Part shown: one piece after another, positions 47,472 through 59,472 of the stretch
Position numbering within the stretch: position 1 is the first letter of the stretch
How the letters are laid out: each line of letters opens with the position of its first letter
Source: Tipula vernalis
Lineage: Eukaryota; Arthropoda; Insecta; Diptera; Tipulidae
Direction: 5' to 3'
DNA: 64,000 bases
Assembly (NCBI GenBank): GCA_958295665.1
Contig: OY282560.1
Location: forward strand, 28,447,992-28,511,991
Notes under the pieces: model-generated
Databases searched by the model: none
Told to the model about the DNA's origin: nothing
The model's input: only the letters and a program-made list of their open reading frames with translations
Program-made: the position numbers and the translations under genes

Positions 47472-48260
47472 TCATACATTTGTTACGTTTCGTGATTCAT
47501 ACTTTAAATGCCGTATTTTGGTATACGGAATACATGAAAAATTAAATTTTTGGGCCTCTTGGCTACAATGGATTATATCGGTGCTTCCCATTTGTAGAGT
47601 TTTCAAATTATCTTTTGGAAACTTGGCATTTGCAATTACTCTCACTAATCCAATTGGACTGTAGATTTCCATACTTTTTAAATATTTTTCCAAAGTATGG
47701 GAGTGTCCTGGTTCCGAATATGTGTGCTCTATGAGGGTACTACCTGGATGTTCATTTATGAATTTCAAAAGGCTTAAAGACTCCAAATAAGAAATTTCTC
47801 CGTTTGCGGAAAATCGATTGTGACTGTTTGCTAAATTCTTACGAAACCGCTTACTAATTCATCTGCACATCTTCCTTGAGTTGTTTCGGTCCAGATATTG
47901 CAATATGTGCTTCTGTTATCTCTACAATACCCTGTTAAGTTGAAACACAAAAATTTATGCTTTTAATAGAAACACTTTACATTTGCTTTCAGCAACGCAA
48001 ATACATTTTGCAGATCAATTACCATCACACGGGTATTTGGCTTAATATTTGTCTTGTGGTCAATGTAATAGCTTTGTTCATCTTGACTTAATATTTCATC
48101 ATTTTTTCCCTTTCTCTTGTGCTCCTCGCATTTGTTACACAAATCTTTTTTTGTGTTGTTTCTACGACCAAAACTTTACAGGGTCACCTGTTTCATTGCA
48201 AAACATGTGGTTCCAAAAACTTTTTATTTGTCGAAGAGCGGCAGTAATAAGACTCCACTG
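47472..48260 (-). pseudogene. Transposon-derived DDE-like protein relic
   Basis: Read right to left. KRKGKNDEILSQDE, VMVIDLQNVFALLKA (48030-47990), KHKFLCFNLTGYCRD (47965-47920), YCNIWTETTQGRCADELVSG (47910-47855), SHNRFSANGEISYLESL (47825-47770), HTYSEPGHSHTLEKYLKS (47725-47680), then IYSPIGLVRVIANAK and LQMGSTDI. This resembles, from memory, a family of arthropod repeat proteins with FDLQxVLPCP, LxxYNLTxH, CYMWxE-GxRGANEIASCL, DNCxGQNKN and GHSxxxVDxVHSxIE motifs, thought to be transposase-related. The DNCxGQNKN Asp is lost here. At least one stop and a frameshift. Function of the family is not established by me. Confidence 0.5.
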
Positions 48261-49369
48261 AAACTATTGATACGAGCTTTTGTTATGCGAGTGTGCAGTT
48301 TACCATGTTAACCTCCAAATGGAACTAACACGTTTTGCGGATGGATTTTAATCAAATTTTATATCTGAAGTAGATTCTTTTCCTGCTCTAACACTGCCAA
48401 TAATATTTTGCCCGTTGCCTTAATTCTAAAATTATATTCGCCAAATTTATATTGAAGGAGATAGTCTTCTCAATTTCCAGCATCAAACGGACAAATTTGT
48501 TGATGGATTTCGGTGAAATTTGAAATATTTTCCCCAACAAAAAGTTTCTAATATAAAACCTATTATTTTTGGCCATAATGTTCGACTGGGATACGATTTT
48601 TTTTAACATGGTCCAACGGCAAAATATTTTGAACCTAATGCACCAAATGAAACATACACATTTGTCAATCTATTTTAATGGTTAACTGATTCTTTAATGA
48701 ATCCTAATCTAAAATAGAATACATCAAATCCTTAAGAATTTCTTGGGTCATATCGTTTGGGGTGGAATCGGAGTTTGGTTTCCTAAATAACATATTTAAG
48801 TTTATTGTTTGCAATAAAACTTGATAAAATCGTTATTTACGAGAAATTTCATACATGTTGTGCAAAACTAACCCATTTGGTTTTTAAATTAGTTATGCTT
48901 AATGTATAATAGGGCACTATTCATCATCTTCATCATCATTGTGATGGTTTCGAAAATAAACGGTAAATTTGCGTAAAAGTTTTGGCATTTTTCATTAATC
49001 AGGTTCAACTCATACAATGAATTTAATTCCTTCCATTTTGCTAAGAATATTAATATCGGTTTGTCATAACTTAAGATGCGAATAAAACTTTAAAAGCCTG
49101 TGGATTATTTTGCAGCTTTTTCTCCCATAATTTTGCTTTCATTAATGAGTAACTAAGGAATGGAAGGTCACATTTTCCGGTTCCACTCCCGAATTATAAG
49201 CTACTGTGCCCTTTGGTATTTCTGTTTTTTCTCATTTTCCACTTATTTTTAAAACTATGATAATTCTAAACTATGATAATTTGAATTGTCATATAATAAA
49301 CTATGATAATTTGATTTGTCATAGTATTAAGCTAAGCGGTGTAACTTTTTGTGATTGCCTTTACTTTAA
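48261..49369. other. Unrecognised stretch
   Basis: May contain the N-terminal part of the DDE-like relic. The open stretch at 48388-48609 (minus) carries no motif I recognise. A short ATCATC tract is near 48925. Confidence 0.4.
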
Positions 49370-49374
49370 ATAGG

Positions 49375-49640
49375 ATGGTGCCCTTTGCCACTCAGTCAAT
49401 CAAACAGCGACCATTTTTGTATCAAACGTTTCCATGGCCATCTACATCGCTCGAATTGATATCACCAGATTTGTTTTTTGCGCGGGGCTATAGTCTCTTA
49501 CCGATCTGAATGCCAACGTTTGATAAGAATTTGTCAACATTTTGACCGAAACACTGCGCTGCGGTATGGAAAATGCTCAAAAACGAGCAGAAGCTTGCAT
49601 CAGTGGTAAAGGGTGCCATTTACCTGACATAATTTTTCAT
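49375..49640 (+). pseudogene. Tc1/mariner-like transposase, C-terminal relic
   Basis: The plus strand reads FPWPSTSLELISPDLFFARGY (compare NWPPRSxDLTPLDFFLWGY of an insect Tc1/mariner-like family), then a frameshift, then MENAQKRAEACISGKGCHLPD-IIFH. This matches the usual end of the same family (V-x-x-R-x-x-x-C-x-x-x-x-GGHLxDIIFH). The third catalytic Asp corresponds to the PD in ISPDLF. The gene starts are absent. It resembles the relic at 53.9-54.7 kb. Confidence 0.55.
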
Positions 49641-51190
49641 AAATATATCAATTGTAACTTTGAGAAATTTTCTTTTAGTTACTGAGTTAATTAGCTCTTG
49701 TTGCTCACCAGTTTTTAAATTGCTTTTTTTTGAGATTTACATTGTCTACAACATGGAATCAAAATTTCACCGTCAAATGATAAGTTAACGGTTAATAAAA
49801 TTCTCCTTAAACATATATTCTTTTATCCACTGTACAACTTTCGACAGCGGACAACGTCGTCACACAAAAAATATTGGACCCCGAATATTTGAGACAGAGA
49901 AACGTCCGTTATTAGTAATCATAACCACATATAATGAAAGGAGAGGGAGGGGGTGAATAATCCCAAATACACAATATGATATTACTGTTTAAAATTCCGT
50001 AGATGACAACCGACCCTCATTTATACAAATAGAATGGTAAATTTCTATCATTTACCTCCAATTACGATACACAAAATAAAAAAAAAAATGTAAATCGAAC
50101 GAATCATTCTTCTTGTACACATAAACAATTTAAATCAAATCACGTAAAATATTTCCTTTATGGTTTCTGAATAAATCTTGTCTACAAAACAAATAATTGA
50201 TGTTGCTAATCTTAGGTCTCTCCCCGCATAAAATTCGCCCAATAAATGTTGTATTTTTATATTTTGTTAGACAGTGAATTTTGTGTTCCGCACCACCTTA
50301 TTTGAAGGTGAACCTCATTCATATATTTAATTAGTATGTATGTAGAACCACTTGAAATACGAAATTTAATTATTTATCACCACTCTTGAGCATAAATAAT
50401 TTAAATTTAAAAAGACGCTTCAAAGATTGGTATATATAATGACATACCCATCCACCCCAACATTTTATTTTGGTTTTGTTTTTTGGGTACGACATACACA
50501 CTTCCAAACTATGTAGAATATGTACGAGTATATAACAAACAGAATCATTAATTAAAATTAACAAAATTAAAAAGAGAATAATGTAAATCTTATTAATACA
50601 TTTCTTGTTTATTTTCAGGTAAAAAAAATACAAAAAAATTCAAGAATTTGGAACGAACGAAAAACGGTATTCAAATTAGCAAATATAATATTTTGCTGTG
50701 GGATTGACTGGGGGACATTTTTGTAAGTACAGCAAAAAATTTTATCGATCGAACTATACGTATATCTTCTGTTAGTTTAATAAAAAGATTATTACAAAGA
50801 TTGATTGTCAAGCAGAATTTTTTTTTATTTTACTTTCTATGTATATAGGGGAACCGTACGAAGAGAAGATTTGGTGGTTTATTATTATGTCCAGAGGGTT
50901 GGTTTGGATTCGTTTTCCGTTTGCTTGAAAAATACATCATTACGTTATCAGAAATATGATATTTGTATGTATTTGCTGCCCTAGAAATTGGATGAAAATC
51001 AATGCCCCTTCTATATAGTTGTCTCATAAAACAGATGGAGTGGAATTCATATTTTCTTACACGAAGGAGTATATCAAATTTATTCGGAGAAAGAAAAGTT
51101 TGTCTGTGTATAAGATTCTTTCGGATTTTTATAGACAAAATATATTAACAATCAGTTGGTTAATCAGAAAAAAATGAAGAGAAATATTTA
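49641..51190. other. AT-rich non-coding stretch
   Basis: No domain recognised. The open stretches at 50370-50633 and 50830-51138 (both minus) are AT-driven or of unknown content. Confidence 0.45.
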
Positions 51191-51506
51191 CCAAAAAAGT
51201 AGAAATATCAATCCCCCCTAGCGAATTATATTCACAAAATCAAAAAAACTCAAGGAAAACCCTCATGAGGGTTTTCCATGAGTTTTTCATTTAGTGAATA
51301 TAATTCGCTAAAACAGTACGTTCGTACTTGACACTATCTGTGTTAAGTAGGAATTGTATTTTTGTAGTTTGGTACGAAGCCAAACTACCAACACAATGAG
51401 CTCAAAGAAAGTTCTCATTTTTTTGTTCAGTGTTGTACACTTTGTATTACTCTTGAAGTAAAGTACGGCGGGAGGGGGAGGGGGATTGATATTTCTACTT
51501 TTTTGG
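51191..51506. mobile_element. MITE, 316 bp, with TA target-site duplication
   Basis: Terminal inverted repeats CCAAAAAAGTAGAAATATCA (51191-51210, continuing into ATCCCCC) and its complement (51481-51506, preceded by GGGAGGGGGAGG). A TA dinucleotide flanks both sides (51189-51190 and 51507-51508). Inside the left end is a near-perfect palindrome of about 88 bp (51221-51308) centred on ACCCTCATGAGGGT. Further small hairpins occur at about 51314-51330 and 51367-51388 (TAGTTTGG / CCAAACTA). No ORF. The TA duplication points to a Tc1/mariner-type transposase in trans. Confidence 0.8.
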
Positions 51507-52620
51507 TAGATATATTATAAATGATTGGCCTCTTCATTTTTTGAAGAATGCCATTATTGTTAATATATTTTGTCTATAAAAAGCCGAAAGAATTTTTATT
51601 TCAGAACAACACCAAATGATTTTGTCTATAAAAATTATATCTGGCTAAATTACAGCTATAATTTTTCTGACTGTACAAAACCACTAACTTTGTGGGGCTG
51701 CTAGATACGATTTAAAAAATTCAATATCTCGCTTGCGATCCGTTAATTTCTTTCTGCGATTAGCATTGCATATTATCAGGCTCGTCATTATATTGTTATA
51801 CTAACAGTAATAAAGCAAAATATTTTTTAAACTGCCTAAGGCTTGATTTTCGAACCTTTCCTACTTAGGAAACTCACAAGATGTAATCAAAGTTTTTACA
51901 AAATAATTAAATTGATTAAGATTTAACCTAAGTTAGTTCCAAATATTAACTTGCACTTAGTAAATAATTTAAACTTGCTGGCTAGGTCGAAAGGATCTTT
52001 TTTATCTGCTATTGTTTCGATATGTAGATTCCGATTACAGCTCACATAGTTGTAAGATGTCAGTAGTCAGGATACTATCGACGTTGTTTTCAATAAGGAT
52101 TTTTGTACTGTACGTTGCGTTAGCCCATCGAGTTCCAAACAGTTAATTTGAGGTTTTTGATTAAAATTTGTAAATTCCCTGGCCATCGTTTGGGATTTAT
52201 CGTAGCAGACTTTGCCCTCGCAATGCTTTGACTTCTGAATATATGGTTTAGTGCTTGTTGACACGCTCTATGTCGTGGAGTAATTATTTTTCTTAGCTCA
52301 TGGTACACAACAATATTCTACTTTAAACATTAATAAAGGTTTGTGTCGTGATTCATATTTTAATTATGCTTTGCAGTTCAAAGATCGTTTTTGTTAGTCC
52401 TTCCCTGCACAGTGGATTCGAGAGTATTTATGTGTTAAAGTATATAAAAAAGTAACGCTACGCTTTTTATTAGGGGTGTAGTGAGTGTATAGACGAAAAC
52501 ATATTTGTACGTAAGCAAATTTTTCGCTAAACTCAAAATGGCGGAGAGAGAAAAGACAAACTTGTGTTTTTCTTCCTTTGCTTTCATTTTGTTTTACATT
52601 TGCTTTAATATACAAACATA
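51507..52620. other. Non-coding or unrecognised stretch
   Basis: The overlapping minus-strand open stretches at 52067-52308 are more balanced in composition, but I recognise no domain in them. Confidence 0.4.
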
Positions 52621-52624
52621 AACT

Positions 52625-53540
52625 TCTGAAACCTCAAGAGGTGGTCAAAATTTAGGCCCTGAAAATTATATCAACTCCCAAATCATTCTCCAACGGAACC
52701 TCTCAACTCAATTTCCAGCTCAAACTCCAACTCAATTAACAATTGCCTATCCAATATCAAAACAACTTTCAAATTAACCCTTAACTTAATCGCAAAGTCA
52801 ACGGTTAACTAAATCCACGAATCAACCCCAAATAATTCCCCAACCAAACCTCCCACTTAACCCCAACTCAACTTCAACTCAACTAAACTCAAACCAAATC
52901 TTAACCCTCTACTTAACTCCAAACTCAACGGTCAACTCAGTCCCATAGGCAACTCGATTCGAAAGCTACATAAGTGTATGAACTCAACTAAATTCAAATA
53001 AATCTATTCTCCCATCAACCATCAACTCGACCCCAAATTAAGCAAAATAGAACCCCTTATTCAAATCCAACTCAACTTCAAATCAAGCTCTATTCAACTC
53101 TAACCCGATCTCAACTTAACCTCTAATCCAATTCTAAACTGAACCATAACTCAACTTTAACTCAATCTTCAACTCAACCGCTAATTCAACCCTTAACACA
53201 ACCACAAACTCAAAGGCCAACTCAAACCTTAAATCAAAACGGTCCGAAAAACTACACTCATACATGAACTCAACTCAGAGCAAGTCAAGTTGACTTCCAA
53301 CTCAAATCTCAACTTATCCCTCCAGTAAATAAAAAACTGAACAACTGAATGAAACCAAAATCAGCCCCAACCCAATCCTAATCAATCAAAAATCCATATG
53401 CGTACATTAACTCAACTCAAGGTTTCGTCCAACTCAGCCCACATCTTTACCCAAATAAATTCGTAATTGAATCCCTCACTAAACTTTAACTCAACCCCAA
53501 ATCAACTCCAAACTCCATCCCTAAACAAACACGGTCTGAA
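52625..53540 (+). mobile_element. AACTCA composite repeat, copy 6
   Basis: Begins with CTTCTGAAACCTCAAGAGGT at about 52623, matching the left end of copy 5, and AACTCCCAAATCATTC. A long AACTCA array follows to 53540 with two internal copies of the CGAAA(A/G)CTACA...GTATGAACTCAACT landmark (about 52959 and 53255). Module B is not seen; the array breaks at CACGGTCTGAAACTGCCGTG. Confidence 0.6.
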
Positions 53541-53896
53541 ACTGCCGTGACGCTTGTGATAATTGATATGGTGAACGCTAAATAGTGTACTCAGTCTTCC
53601 ATTAGTAAACAGCCGATGTTGTGATAAAACCACATTCCGACTACCTAGTGCGAGAAGACTACATAAAAGTAGCGAAGTCGATACTACATAAAATAAAATC
53701 TGTAGACAATGAGAAACCATGCTCATACCGATATTACAGTCGAACTACCCCAACCTAATATGAAGATGCCATTCTATGAAATTTCCTAAATCAGATGGTG
53801 ATCCATCTAACGTTTGCAATTTAATTTGGCTCTAAATTCAAAGATGAATGAACATTTTTCAAAGCGGTTTATTTTATTAGAAAGAGTCATTGCCAT
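53541..53896. other. Short unrecognised stretch
   Basis: 53541-53740 has more balanced composition than its surroundings and an open minus frame (53502-53726), but no motif I can identify. Confidence 0.4.
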
Positions 53897-54690
53897 TAAA
53901 TATGAAACAAAATTTCATTTAAATGAGTTGCACTGCACGACTGGCTTTACAGTACCCCCTTCGGTTAACCCAATTTTTCAGAACATCAATGGCTACTTCG
54001 ATTTGATCTTTCAAGTCTTGGACAGTCTCTGGATGGTTAGCGTAACCATAAAAAATGTCCAACGGAGTCAAATCGCAGCTGCGTGATGGCCAATTAACAT
54101 CTCCGTTACGGATGATTATTCTATCCTCGCGAAGACAGTGTGCAAAAGACCGATTGTTTCGTTTGCTGTGTAGTAAGTTGTACCGTTCTGTTAAAACTAA
54201 ATGTCGTGTTTACCCTCCTCTTGAATTCTGGGTAGCAAAAATTCGTCTGTCACTGTAAGGGCTACTTTTTGCTCATTTTCGGAAAAAAAATGTACCAATG
54301 ATGCCGCCTGTCCAAACTCCACACCAAACAGTCACTCGTTGTGGATGCATCGGCTTCTCCATGATTAGAAGTGGATTTTCTGAGCCCCTAATGCGACAAT
54401 TTTGATGATTTTTCACCACGCGTTCCACGCATTGCGGATGGTCATTTTGCCTCAGCTCCAGCACTAATTGAACTTTAGCGCCACTATGTGAAATGTTCAA
54501 TTTTAGAGCACGATGGCGAGTTGATGTTGCTGGATGGTCAGACTCATTCTGAGCAACAGCTGCAATGTTCTCGGCTGTACGCGCTGTAAACGTACACGTG
54601 TTGGTTTATCCATTAACAATCCAGTTTTATGAACTCGCTTCACAAATTGATCGACAAATTGCCTTGTAGGCATTTCATTTCTACTGAATT
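53897..54690 (-). pseudogene. Tc1/mariner-like transposase relic, internally deleted
   Basis: Read right to left. RQFVDQFVKRVHKTGLLMDK and PTRVR (N-terminal DNA-binding helices, 54670-54590), SHSGAKVQLVLELRQNDHPQ (54490-54430), NCRIRGSENPLLIMEKPMHP (54410-54350), QRVTVWCGVWTGGIIGTFFF (54350-54285), then a jump to NWPSRSCDLTPLDIFYGYAN (54100-54040; third catalytic Asp in PLDIF), VQDLKDQIEVAIDVL, and the C-terminus CKASRAVHLNEILFHI (53945-53900). The stretch with the first catalytic Asp (usually IFSDEAHF) and the stretch with the second (QDGAxxH) are both absent. Frames shift between blocks. Confidence 0.72.
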
Positions 54691-55261
54691 TTCAACATAA
54701 ATTTCTTACAGTTTGGATAAAGTATTGTCAGACTCCAAATAACCGATAGTAGAAATTGCAAACGCTAGATGGACCTCCCTTTACAATTTAAAACATTATC
54801 ACAAAGCATTTCACAATTTTTGGGATCGCATTTGAAGGAGATGCCGCGAGATAGAGTTTGTAAACTAAGAATTTGTTTTCGGTCTATGCAAATTTACAAA
54901 GTGTTTTAAAAGCAATACCCAATACTGTCACGGAGAAGTTTCAGATCGCATTCAACAAAATGAACAATACTAGGCCGCACCGAAAAGGGTGATAAAGTAA
55001 GCAGGCGATAAAGTGAATGCAGCATATGTAAACGAGTCTAAACCAATTATGGTGGTTAAATTTGCAAGATTGGTGGATTCATTAATATCTTGGTAAGCTG
55101 GCAAATGACGACAAGCCAAAGCAAACTGAGAAAAGTTCCAAATGTTGAATTCACAAATCGAATCGACACAATATTTGCGATTGTGGCTTCTTTTTATCAA
55201 AATCTGTTGTAGATCGAAAGGCTGCTATGCATGATGTGCCTTTATAAATTCTGGCCGCTTA
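54691..55261. other. Unrecognised stretch
   Basis: Probably element debris between the transposase relic and the BEL relic. No motif is clear enough to name. The minus-strand open stretch 54970-55200 is not convincing. Confidence 0.35.
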
Positions 55262-55640
55262 ACAAGTAAACCCGTATTGGCTTTTCTGGATGCTGGCAAC
55301 ACGACAAAACTAATCGAGAACAATTTGCCTATTGACTAAATTTATACGGTGATAGCAGTGATTTATAGTTAATTTGGACGGTCGGAGAAGAAAGAAAATG
55401 AACCTACAGCAGTGAAATTTCAAACAGAGGCTTGAATTTGTGAACAAAATTATACACTATGAAAGCTAAGACTTTTAATAGGAATGGTATTAAATACAGA
55501 AATCTTCCAATCGACGAGAATGACGTGAGCCTACTGGCTGCCAAATTCAAATTCGCACCTAAAAAACACGCACGAACAATTCCAGAGCTAGAACTAACAG
55601 CCCCAGTGCACACGAACGGACCAAGGCAAGAACATTTTTA
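55262..55640 (+). pseudogene. BEL/Pao relic: protease-like and RNase H-like fragments fused
   Basis: Plus strand at about 55270-55330 reads KPVLAFLDAGNTTKLIENNL, resembling the BEL/Pao aspartic protease (R-A-L-L-D-S-G-S-x-V-T-L-I). After a short gap, 55525-55610 reads SLLAAKFKFAPKKHARTIPE followed by LELTAPV. This matches the Pao RNase H sequence L-x-A-A-K-x-R-V-A-P-x-x-x-x-T-I-P-R-L-E-L-x-A-A-V. The RT that normally separates them is missing. Short but characteristic matches; orientation is opposite to the BEL relic at 34.7-37.0 kb. Confidence 0.5.
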
Positions 55641-58600
55641 GCGGACACAATATAAAGTCCACAACGCCAATACGTGCACCTGGCAGAAAGGCAATGCGAT
55701 TTCTGATATAATTTCCCAAATATACATATCCACAACCTCCACAAATGGCTGATCTACCGAATTTCCGTCTATATAGCTCCATTTACCAGCAAAATTGCGG
55801 TTTCTACAGGCAAATTCTCCTCATATGAACGCTATCATGAAGTGAGCCCAGTAATGGAAGAATTGAATAAGAGACATAGAGAGCTGAACCCTTTAGAAGT
55901 ATTTTGATGGAGGAAGTCCGCATCATAAGTAGTTGGATACCTAACTTCATACATAACTGAGTGCATTGCCATGCACATACATATCTCTCGCAGAACTGCA
56001 AATACTGAGAGTCTTAATTCTAAACAGTACATATTGTCAAACATATTCAGAAATATAATAGTGCAATGTTAATTGCTTCCGTATCACCCATAAAAAAAGA
56101 AAATCCAGGCAATGGCTTGTATTGTTTTTTAATGTACAGGGACAGATTTGCTGGTGCATTTCGGATTTGTAACCACATAATGGAGAAAACGCTTCATATG
56201 GGCGCTGCTTTGTTTTATTGAATTATCGGTTGATACTAGCATACTCATGAATCGTAAAGAAAATAAAGCAACATTTGCAATCTTCTACAAACTGGTTAAT
56301 TTAGAATAAGAGTTAATGAGTTTGGGCCAAATTGTCTAACTAAAGAATTTGCAAATTGCCCTAATTGTCCAAAGTATCTTACTAAGCCCAATTAATTGTA
56401 TGTCCACAATTTTACACAATAATGAGAGGAAAAATAGTTCGCGCTAATTTCACCCGTATTTCGTACGATAATGAACTGCACTTTTTTCTTGCGTTGATTT
56501 TTAATTTTCCCACTATAACGAAGTTCAGAATGTGAGCGGTGCAGTGCATTAAGCATTTTTTACTGCAGCCGTTTCACTTTAATGACGATGCTGACGCTGT
56601 CAAAGTTATTGCAGTAAAAATTCCAGAACTACACGCTGCGCAGTCTTTCTTTTCACTTCACTGCACCCTATATGTTAGCATACCAACTAGAGAATTTTTT
56701 TACACAGTGTAAAAGTAACAGTGTAATGCAAGCTTCACTTGTGTGCTCAAAGCAAAAGCAACAAATAATAAATGTTTATTTATTTTGTTCACTCGCTCCA
56801 AATTTGAATTTGTAATTACTCCATTTTTTTCGTTCGATTGTCAGACAGGACAACGCATGAATACAATTCGTGGACATACTTTTACTAATTCGTAAGTGGC
56901 ATTTCTAATAACTTTGCGTTAATCACTGTGCCTTCTTGGAGGCTGGTCGTTCGGAAAATGAAATGGATTGAGCATAGTCCTCCCAATATTGTTAAAAATT
57001 GGATTTTCATTTTCGTAATGGGAATCCACCTTTAACTAATTTCACGCACACACACACAAATTTGAACTCAGATTGATCATTTGGCTGCTCTTCAGATGTT
57101 CTCCACATCTGTCTGAGGATCTTTTCGGTGCATGTTGATGAAAACGACCGCTATTTTATTTCCAAATTCCGTAATGTGGCCAAAATGGCACACTTACTAC
57201 TGCGTAGTCCATCATCCTCTGGCATTATCCTAATAAATAATAAAACAGATGATGTTGATGTGATTTTCAAAACGAAAGTACGAAAGAAAGCTCTGGTTTT
57301 GGCCTATGTTGAAAAAAAGTAAAAATATTGGAAATTAAGCGTCCTGATTGATGAAAGGATGAAGCAAAGCCAACAAATTTGTTGCATCTGCTAGAAGCAT
57401 ATTTGAACTTTTGAATAATTTATTTCTGACTTGTTAAGGAGACGACATCCAAGTTCGATACCCGTACAACTGAACGATTCATAAATTTAATATTTTTTCA
57501 CCAAACATCAAAATTTCTTACATAGCTATAGATTATCGTTGGAAATGGCTGTTCATCATGTTTTTCGTAAATTGCAAGATACTTTTCTTCCTGGCACTTG
57601 GTATTATCTATACGTGTATTTGACACATTTAATACCCATCATTCGAAGTAGTATAACATATAACAAACATTTCTCAAAAAAATTAATGAGCTTTTAGAAA
57701 TTTACTAAGCTATATTTTGTATTTAGTACATATAGTAAACAGATGCGGTCATTCACATGAATATATTTTTCCATTATTTTCCCGTCTTACAGTAAGTCTA
57801 TATATAAGATCGGATTCATATATAACATTATAAGTATGATGCATTTCCAATTCATATGTATGATGGACTATAAAAATATCAATCATATTTACTAAAAAGA
57901 TATGAGTAGGGTCTTCTACACTTGTGAGTGTTTTATAAGAAGATTTGTTGTTGGTGCTTTAAAAAGTGTATTCATAAATTTGCATTTATATCCGAAATCA
58001 AAAATAATATCTGTCCTTAATATACATACATACTTATATATGCTTATACATTTTCATTTTGAATCAACATAAAATTATTTTATTTTCCATTCACATACAC
58101 ATATGGTTCATTCACATCAAACACTTCAATAAAATTTGATTCTTATGGTGATACGTCGAATGTGTTCAATGGCAGCACACCCTTACGAAACAACCGCATT
58201 TTAAAATAAAATTAATTTAACGAATACATTTATGGGGAATTTAAATTTTTTTCATTTTTCTCATATATGTGAGAAATAGGCATTATTTGATATCTGACCC
58301 AGATGAGCAATTACACGGCAAACAATAAAGCAAAGATTTTATTTTGACCGCGTACATCGGACCAAAATTCTATTTTATTATAAATTGTGTGTATCTTCAG
58401 TTATTTATAGGTTAAATTTAATGATGTAATACATATTTAAAAATAAACCAGTCGAATACGTTACTGTCAAAATGCTAAATGAGACGTTGTTGTTGTCAAA
58501 CACATGCAGAATTCAAATATTTATGATTTTCAAGAATGAACTTTATCATTTGTGCCAGATTTGGGACAAATAGTCCTATTAGTTATACAAAATTTAATAC

Positions 58601-58689
58601 AGCTTTAGCAACTATTAAGTTTAAACCACGAGAAAGTATTTTAGTAAGATCAGATTCTATTTTTTTTATTTTTTTTATTTTTTTTTATT
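55641..58689. other. Non-coding or unrecognised stretch
   Basis: About 3 kb. The open stretch at 57128-57322 (plus) and the minus-strand stretches around 55559-56044 show no domain I recognise. A short CACACA run is at about 57045. 57700-58300 is AT-rich with CATA microsatellite texture. Confidence 0.4.
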
Positions 58690-59195
58690 AGGCCTGGCTC
58701 CTCATTCAATAAATCACTTAGATTTCTTGCATTCCGTAGGACGTTTAACTTAGATCTATGTTGTCTATATCTGGGACAAGCCAATATGAGATGTTCAACA
58801 TCCTCCACACTTCGACACAACTCACAATCTTTGTCCTCACTCAAATGAGGTTTCCACAAGCATTCAGCCGCCACATCAATACTTCTCCCTTTTCCAATTA
58901 CTACAAAATCGTCTGTAAATTGCAGAACGATTTGATTGTCTGTATTGATGTGGTGTATCTCGCTGGTATATAAGTTGAGCATAGCTGGAGATATTCCACT
59001 TCCTTGTGGAAGTCCAACATTTGCAACTCCCTCCAACCTAAAACCACTTCCATTCAGAACCATTTTTCTCTCAGTCATAAAATCTTTTATCCATATACAT
59101 ACTTTCCGTGTAAAATCCAAAATTCGAGAGAATTTGTTGTAATTTCCACGGAACCACATAATCATAAGCCCTTTCAATCTCCAAGAATACCGCAA
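58650..59195 (-). pseudogene. LINE reverse transcriptase C-terminal part and zinc-knuckle-like tail
   Basis: A 181-residue open frame. The palm motif B (LPQGSGISPAML) and motif C (FTDDFVVIG, both catalytic Asp present) are followed directly by SIDVAAECLWKPHLSEDKDC and the cysteine/histidine cluster. The family usually has a few hundred residues between motif C and this cluster, so an in-frame deletion removed the thumb and RNase H region. The C-terminus runs into low-complexity NKKNKK coded by a poly-T tract. Confidence 0.8.
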
Positions 59196-59472
59196 CAGCT
59201 TTCATATTATCCTTTCTTACTTCCCAAACAAACTTTTCCACACACTCGATTGCAGAGTGGTTCTTTCGAAGTCCAAATGTTGTCGATGACAACAAATTAT
59301 TTTCATTCACAAAATCTTCCACTCGTTCTTTCATCATTCCATTTAAAATTTTTATAAAAACATTTAACATACATATGCCTCGATAATTTATTGACACATT
59401 TGGATCTCTATCTCGTTTAGGGATGGGAACCACCCTGCTCTCTTTCCATTTGTCCGGTATTTTTGAGCTCAT
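59071..59472 (-). pseudogene. LINE reverse transcriptase N-terminal part
   Basis: IPDKWKESRVVPIPKRDR, YRGICMLN, TTFGLRKNHSAIECVEKF, then VFLEIERAYD. Motif A normally reads F-L-D-I-x-x-A-Y-D; here the first, catalytic Asp is Glu. The frame ends in a stop after RFYD. Confidence 0.8.

Noticed and set aside
54970..55200. Minus-strand ORF resembling a BEL protease tail (CRHLPAYQDINES, IIGLDSF)
   Set aside because: The resemblance is weak, and the clearer BEL motifs next to it are on the plus strand.
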